Source: Fibrobacterota bacterium (GTDB lineage: Bacteria > Fibrobacterota > Chitinivibrionia > Chitinivibrionales > Chitinispirillaceae). Taken from it: DNA of 64,000 bases. The stretch spans positions 1 through 64,000 of the forward strand of contig JAEZKC010000102.1 in assembly GCA_023436205.1 (NCBI GenBank), given 5' to 3'. The notes beneath the pieces were generated by a model. It saw only the letters and a program-made list of their open reading frames with translations. It did no database searches and had not been told where the DNA came from. Positions 60,300 to 64,000 of the stretch are shown here, piece after piece. Every line of letters starts with the position of its first letter. The stretch's first letter is position 1. The translations under genes and the position numbers were made by a program.

Positions 60300-61811
60300 T
60301 TACAAAGCACCTCTTCTTTTCATAACAATTTTCTCTACAGTTTCTCTCCCCCACCTTACCTTTGCGATATAGGCACCATTTGAGATCGTATTATACTCAA
60401 AAAGTTTAAATACTGCCGGACCGGCAACGCTTTCTGAGTATACCCGTTTTCCCGTTAGCGTGTAGAGCTCTACAAAACAGTTGCCGTTCGGCACCACAAC
60501 AGCGTTCTTCTGTATAGCTATCCCGGGATGTACGTAAGGGCTGCCTTTTGAAAACCGCCAATTATCCGTTGTAAGCAGTTCATCACTGAAAAGGGTGCTT
60601 ACCGTTATATTCTGATCATAGCTTCCGTTAGTGATCACGGCGATGGCTTCTGAATGGTCACCCCAGTCTGTAATAATGGACAGTGAGTTTAAGTGCATAT
60701 CTGCAGAGGAGATAATGGTATCTCTTGCACCGCCAGTGAGCATCAATTTTAAAACAGGTTTGACCTCGGGAGCGCCTTCCATTGTGCAGCGTACCTGCAG
60801 AAAGCTCTCATTTAGCCCGGTGGGCTTGAGCGCAGAAAAGATCTGCACTCCATAAGGGAGGATATTTTTAGTAGAAGCAAGCCCGATTAAACATTCTCCC
60901 TTTACATAGTTCAGCTCATCGATTATTCTGGAGTCCGGCACAAAAAGTCCGGAATCGGCTCGTTCTCCTGTATAGAAGGATTCCGTATGAAATTTGCTCA
61001 GCAGTTCCGGCCAGGTTGTTCCCGCACTGACAGATGCTTTCTCAAGTAGACTGCTGATAGTTGAAACAGTATCATAATTGGATTCAAAAATTTCTTTAAT
61101 GAAATCGATGCCTCTGCCGCTTTTGTGATACAGATAGAGCGTCAGTATGTTATTAGCATAAAAATCATAGTCATCATTCTGACTGAAAAAGCTGAACCCT
61201 GCCGGTTTATTGAAGTATTCGAGCAGATACTGGGTATAGTCATTTATGTAATCAAAAGCCAGCTCTTCCATCAGTGTAGCGGTGGCCTCAAGCCAGGAGA
61301 TCGGAAATTTGTCAAGGTACACATCTTCAATTACGCTGTGCACCATTGAAAACTGAACTGCATGGAAAAATTCGTGCGCACAGGTGATGCGGATCGCTTT
61401 TTCAGGGTGGCTCTGGTAATCTACAATCTCATTTATATCCCAGCCCTGCCACTCGTTTCTGATGGTCACAATGCTTCTGGTTCCGGTGGTATCCCCATCC
61501 AGCAGACCGGCAAAATAGGTCAACCCGTAATAGCCACCCATCTCCTCAATGATCACTTTGTAGTTAGGGCTTTGGTGAACACTGGATACTATTCCGTAAG
61601 GGGCTTTAAAGCCAAACCGCACAACCTCCATAGACCAGGCACTGTCGATTGCCCAGGCCACTTCGTCAACATAGTCTGGCACATTATTGGGTTGGTTCAG
61701 GCGCAGTCGCCAGTCTGCCGTATCGCAACCCCAGCTGTCGCTGCTGTCGACGGCATCAATACCGTTTGTGGTAAAGTAGATCTCCACCCCGAAACCCGGG
61801 GACCGATACAT
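60300..61811 (-). pseudogene. Secreted zinc metallopeptidase, catalytic part (frameshifted from its signal peptide)
   Basis: A 503-residue open frame holding the catalytic domain: HEFFH at residues 146-150 of this frame (CAHEFFHAVQ). The C-terminus FVELYTLTGKRVYSESVAG and NGAYIAKVRWGRETVEKIVM resembles a T9SS type A sorting domain. Its upstream frame ends in a TGA 27 bases before the first ATG, and the signal peptide lies in another frame (61697-62086). So the intact gene is broken by a single-base change near 61700-61835, or the sequence has an error. Confidence 0.65.
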
Positions 61812-62086
61812 TTGAAACTGGAAGGTATTTCAATAGACTGTGTGTAGGCGGCTTTGAACTCAGGGGAGAGCTCTTTCCAAAGCGCGGCGACTTTGAAAAG
61901 CTGCTCCTGGGATGGCCTCTTTATGCTTTGTCGCTTGGCCAGATTGCTTTCTCTCTGCGATCTGACTGAAAGATATGGATACATCTCCTGCTCGAAAGCT
62001 TGCACATTTAGGGCTTCGGCTGCAACAGGTATATGCGTATATAAAAAAAGTAGGCAAATCAGGAATGCTTTATTACTTATCATCAT
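61697..62086 (-). pseudogene. Signal peptide and propeptide of the metallopeptidase
   Basis: A 129-residue frame with a signal peptide (KAFLICLLFLYTHIPVAAEA) and a Lys/Glu-rich propeptide (VQAFEQEMYPYLSVRSQRES, LFKVAALWKELSPEFKAAYT). Its last 30 residues are out of frame; the continuation is the catalytic frame at 60300-61811. A second copy of the same N-terminus occurs at 63552-63713. Confidence 0.6.
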
Positions 62087-62176
62087 TTTTGTTCAAATTA
62101 CAATTTCCGAATAAGGAATTTTTCATGAATTCACTTCTCACCTGCTCGAGTTATTCAAGGATTTATAAATAAAAGC

Positions 62177-62455
62177 TTATGCTTTATTCCTTTTATACCA
62201 TTCCTCTGGAACTAAGTCTTTTGACTTATAAATGATATCACTAACATCTGTTTTTTCATCAAATTGTTTCACTTGTACAAGTACACCCATTTCAACCAAT
62301 TCATCATAGTATTTTTTCGCCTCATCAAAAGACACCTGAAACGTTTTCATTACTACTCGAAAATTTTGCATGGGGTAGCTATGATTTTCACTTTTTTCAA
62401 GAGCCATATTAATCCAAAACCCGATATGCCACTTTATTTGTTCACTTTTCTCCAT
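62177..62455 (-). CDS. Immunity-like small protein, copy 1
   Basis: A 92-residue protein, MEKSEQIKWHIGFWINMALE ... VPEEWYKRNKA. Nearly identical to copy 3 (63239-63517) and clearly homologous to copy 2 (62759-63043). Each copy follows a C-terminal tail fragment on the same strand. CAGGAGAACAACT precedes the ATG. Immunity role is inference from the arrangement. Confidence 0.6.
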   Translation of the reverse strand: MEKSEQIKWHIGFWINMALEKSENHSYPMQNFRVVMKTFQVSFDEAKKYYDELVEMGVLVQVKQFDEKTDVSDIIYKSKDLVPEEWYKRNKA

Positions 62456-62488
62456 AGTTGTTCTCCTGTTTCAGATAAAGGTAACTCC

Positions 62489-62731
62489 TCATAATACTTC
62501 ACCAGGTAGCGGTAACCGCCAAATACGCGTCCCATCTGGTTTGATATCTAGTATTTCCCAAACACCTGGTGATGTTTCCCATTGCAACTGCTTGATCCTA
62601 ACAGGTTTATCATATAAGACTTGGGGACCACCACCCTCATAATCCAAAGGGTCTCCGAAATTGTTTGCATGAACAGCAGGTTCAAAATATCCGTTAGCAG
62701 GCTCACAGTAATCGCTTTTTGCGATTCTCAC
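62489..62731 (-). CDS. C-terminal tail module (toxin-tip-like), longest copy
   Basis: An 80-residue frame from GTG. The second half (IKQLQWETSPGVWEILDIKP, then WRLPLPGEVL) recurs at 63076-63225, and its last ten residues end the frame at 63552-63713. The first half (CEPANGYFEPAVHANNFGD) is unique to this copy. A stop codon lies just upstream, so it may be a displaced C-terminus of a larger protein. It is followed by immunity-like copy 1. Confidence 0.45.
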   Translation of the reverse strand: MRIAKSDYCEPANGYFEPAVHANNFGDPLDYEGGGPQVLYDKPVRIKQLQWETSPGVWEILDIKPDGTRIWRLPLPGEVL

Positions 62732-62758
62732 CTGCTCGAATTACACAAGGATCTATAT

Positions 62759-63043
62759 TTATTGCTTATGCTTTATTTTTTTATACCATTCCTCCGGAAC
62801 TAACTTCTTAGACTTATAAATAATATCACTACCGTCTGTTTTCTCATCAAATTGTCTCACTTGTACAAGTACACCCATTTTAACTAATTCATCATAGAAT
62901 TTTTTCGTTTCGTCAAAGGACACCTGAAATGTTTTCATTATTACTCGATAGCTTGCCATAAAATAATTACAATTATCAGATGTGATTCTGGCACCATTAA
63001 TCCAGAAACCGATATGCCTTTTTATTTGTTCACTTTTATCCAT
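62759..63043 (-). CDS. Immunity-like small protein, copy 2 (divergent)
   Basis: A 94-residue protein with the same frame and layout as copies 1 and 3 but about one quarter of the residues changed (INGARITSDNCNYFMASYRV in place of INMALEKSENHSYPMQNFRV). Drift in one copy of an array suggests selection for variety. CAGGAGGACAACT precedes the ATG. Confidence 0.6.
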   Translation of the reverse strand: MDKSEQIKRHIGFWINGARITSDNCNYFMASYRVIMKTFQVSFDETKKFYDELVKMGVLVQVRQFDEKTDGSDIIYKSKKLVPEEWYKKIKHKQ

Positions 63044-63075
63044 AGTTGTCCTCCTGTTTCAGTTCATTAAACACC

Positions 63076-63225
63076 TCACAATATTTCTCCAGGTAGAGGT
63101 AACCGCCATCTACGCGTCCCATCTGGTTTGATTTCTAATATTTCCCAAACACCTGGTGATGTTTCCCATTGCAGCTGCTTAATTTTAACAGGTTTATCAT
63201 AGCGGACTTGAAGCCCACAAGGATC
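63076..63225 (-). pseudogene. Orphan C-terminal tail fragment
   Basis: Reads QVRYDKPVKIKQLQWETSP and RRWRLPLPGEIL before a TGA stop at 63076. No start codon; the upstream junction (near 63215) joins the end of immunity-like copy 3. A fragment left by recombination. Confidence 0.55.
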
Positions 63226-63238
63226 TATAAATAAAAGC

Positions 63239-63517
63239 CTATGCTTTATTCCTTTTATACCATTCCTCTGGAACTAAGTCTTTTGACTCATAAATGATAT
63301 CACTGCCATCTGTTTTTTCATCAAATTGCTTCACTTGTACAAGTACACCCATTTCAACTAACTCATCATAGTATTTTTTCGCCTCATCAAAAGACACCTG
63401 AAACGTTTTCATTAATACTCGAAAATTTTGCATGGGGTAGCTATGATTTTCACTTTTTTCAAGAGCCATATTAATCCAAAACCCGATATGCCACTTTATT
63501 TGTTCACTTTTCTCCAT
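63239..63517 (-). CDS. Immunity-like small protein, copy 3
   Basis: A 92-residue protein almost identical to copy 1; the visible changes are Val to Leu in RVxMK, Val to Gly in TDxSD and Lys to Glu in YxSKD. Near-identity implies recent duplication or gene conversion. CAGGAGAACAACTA precedes the ATG at 63517. Confidence 0.6.
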   Translation of the reverse strand: MEKSEQIKWHIGFWINMALEKSENHSYPMQNFRVLMKTFQVSFDEAKKYYDELVEMGVLVQVKQFDEKTDGSDIIYESKDLVPEEWYKRNKA

Positions 63518-63551
63518 TAGTTGTTCTCCTGTTTCAGTTAAAGGTAACTCC

Positions 63552-63713
63552 TCATAATACTTCACCGGGCAGAGGTAACCGCCAATGCGATCTAAATGAA
63601 AGACAGGGATACATCTCCTGCTCGAAAGCTTGCACATTCGGAGCTACGGCGAGAGAAGGAATGTGTGAACATAATAAAAAAAGAAAATGAAGATTTTTTT
63701 TATTTGCGATCAT
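63552..63713 (-). pseudogene. Signal-peptide fragment fused to the tail module
   Basis: A 53-residue frame: a signal peptide (NKKNLHFLFLLCSHIPSLAV), then VQAFEQEMYPCLSFRSH as in the metallopeptidase propeptide, then WRLPLPGEVL from the tail module. The join makes a short hybrid gene with no catalytic part. Confidence 0.5.
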
Positions 63714-64000
63714 AATATATCCTAGACCAAAATTATTGCAATGCACAAGCCTAGTAGCTGCAGTGAAACAAGAACTGAAGGGATCTGCTTGCAAACTTTT
63801 ACACATGCAAGTACTCACAAGGCACACATTTAATTTTAGTAACTTGAACAATCTGATTCAAGCATAAGAATCAGTTTTAAACACTACAATGTTTATTCTG
63901 AGCATGGTTGCAAAATTAAACTAATTCTTTTTCGGTATATATGAATCTTTAATACTTAAGCCACCATCTATATTCAAAAAATATGATAGTAAGTCAGAAA
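63714..64000. other. Right end of the window, no gene seen
   Basis: AT-rich. A weak hairpin CTGATTC (63853-63859) / GAATCAG (63868-63874) followed by TTTT may be a terminator. No supported gene. Confidence 0.3.

Noticed and set aside
62127..63713. Tandem repeats as an insertion sequence
   Set aside because: No transposase, no terminal inverted repeats and no target duplication are seen; the repeated units are small genes and protein tails.

Overview
The window is one stretch of bacterial chromosome interrupted by a complete, mosaic tailed prophage. Host clues are an aroK-aroC pair, a secreted metallopeptidase whose C-terminus resembles a type A sorting signal (T9SS-like), many GTG/TTG starts, and strong AGGAGG-type ribosome sites. 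These fit a Gram-negative of the Fibrobacterota/Bacteroidota type. That placement is inference from style, not from a marker gene.

Left host arm (1-9757): the tail of an Rpn-like nuclease/transposase gene, a rhomboid protease with a membrane partner, a FeoC-like winged-helix gene overlapping a Nif11-like gene, a secreted protein of unknown role, two small overlapping unknown genes, a nuclease-helicase of the DUF2075 type, a tandem pair of paralogous unknown proteins, and aroK-aroC followed by repeat-rich DNA.

Prophage (about 9758-57906): bounded by a 15-bp direct repeat that is the anticodon stem-loop of a tRNA-Thr(CGU)-like gene on the right; the tyrosine integrase lies next to the left copy. 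A leftward early block (int to about 20.05 kb) holds small Cys-rich proteins, an ASCH-like protein, a Gp37/Gp68-like protein, a ParB-like protein and a P-loop kinase. A rightward primase-helicase starts at 20259. A control region (23.2-26.6 kb) has leftward HTH genes, a rightward CI-like repressor with candidate operators, and a 430-bp array of nine exact TGTTAGC heptamers. The late rightward operon (26.6-56.2 kb) joins a lambda-type head module (Nu1, GpA, gpW, portal, S49 protease with nested scaffold, gpD, gpE) to a Mu-type contractile tail (sheath, tube, a frameshifted chaperone, tape measure, gpN/P/V, gp46, gpJ, gp48). Two large receptor-binding proteins, an M15 endolysin and a holin-like protein follow. 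A short leftward operon (57570-56259) with its own palindrome-controlled promoter closes the element.

Right host arm (57907-64000): a small ORF, a gene-poor stretch, a pair of paralogous unknown genes, a frameshifted secreted metallopeptidase, and an array of three near-identical 92-94 aa genes interleaved with copies of one C-terminal protein tail, like a toxin-tip/immunity array.

Most notable: the programmed -1 frameshift at TTTTTTG (39089-39095); the tail spike with domains nested in domains (beta-helix holding a NodB deacetylase that holds a LamG-like domain); the TGTTAGC array; two early proteins ending exactly in the clamp-binding motif QLSLF; and the repeated cassettes at 62.1-63.7 kb.
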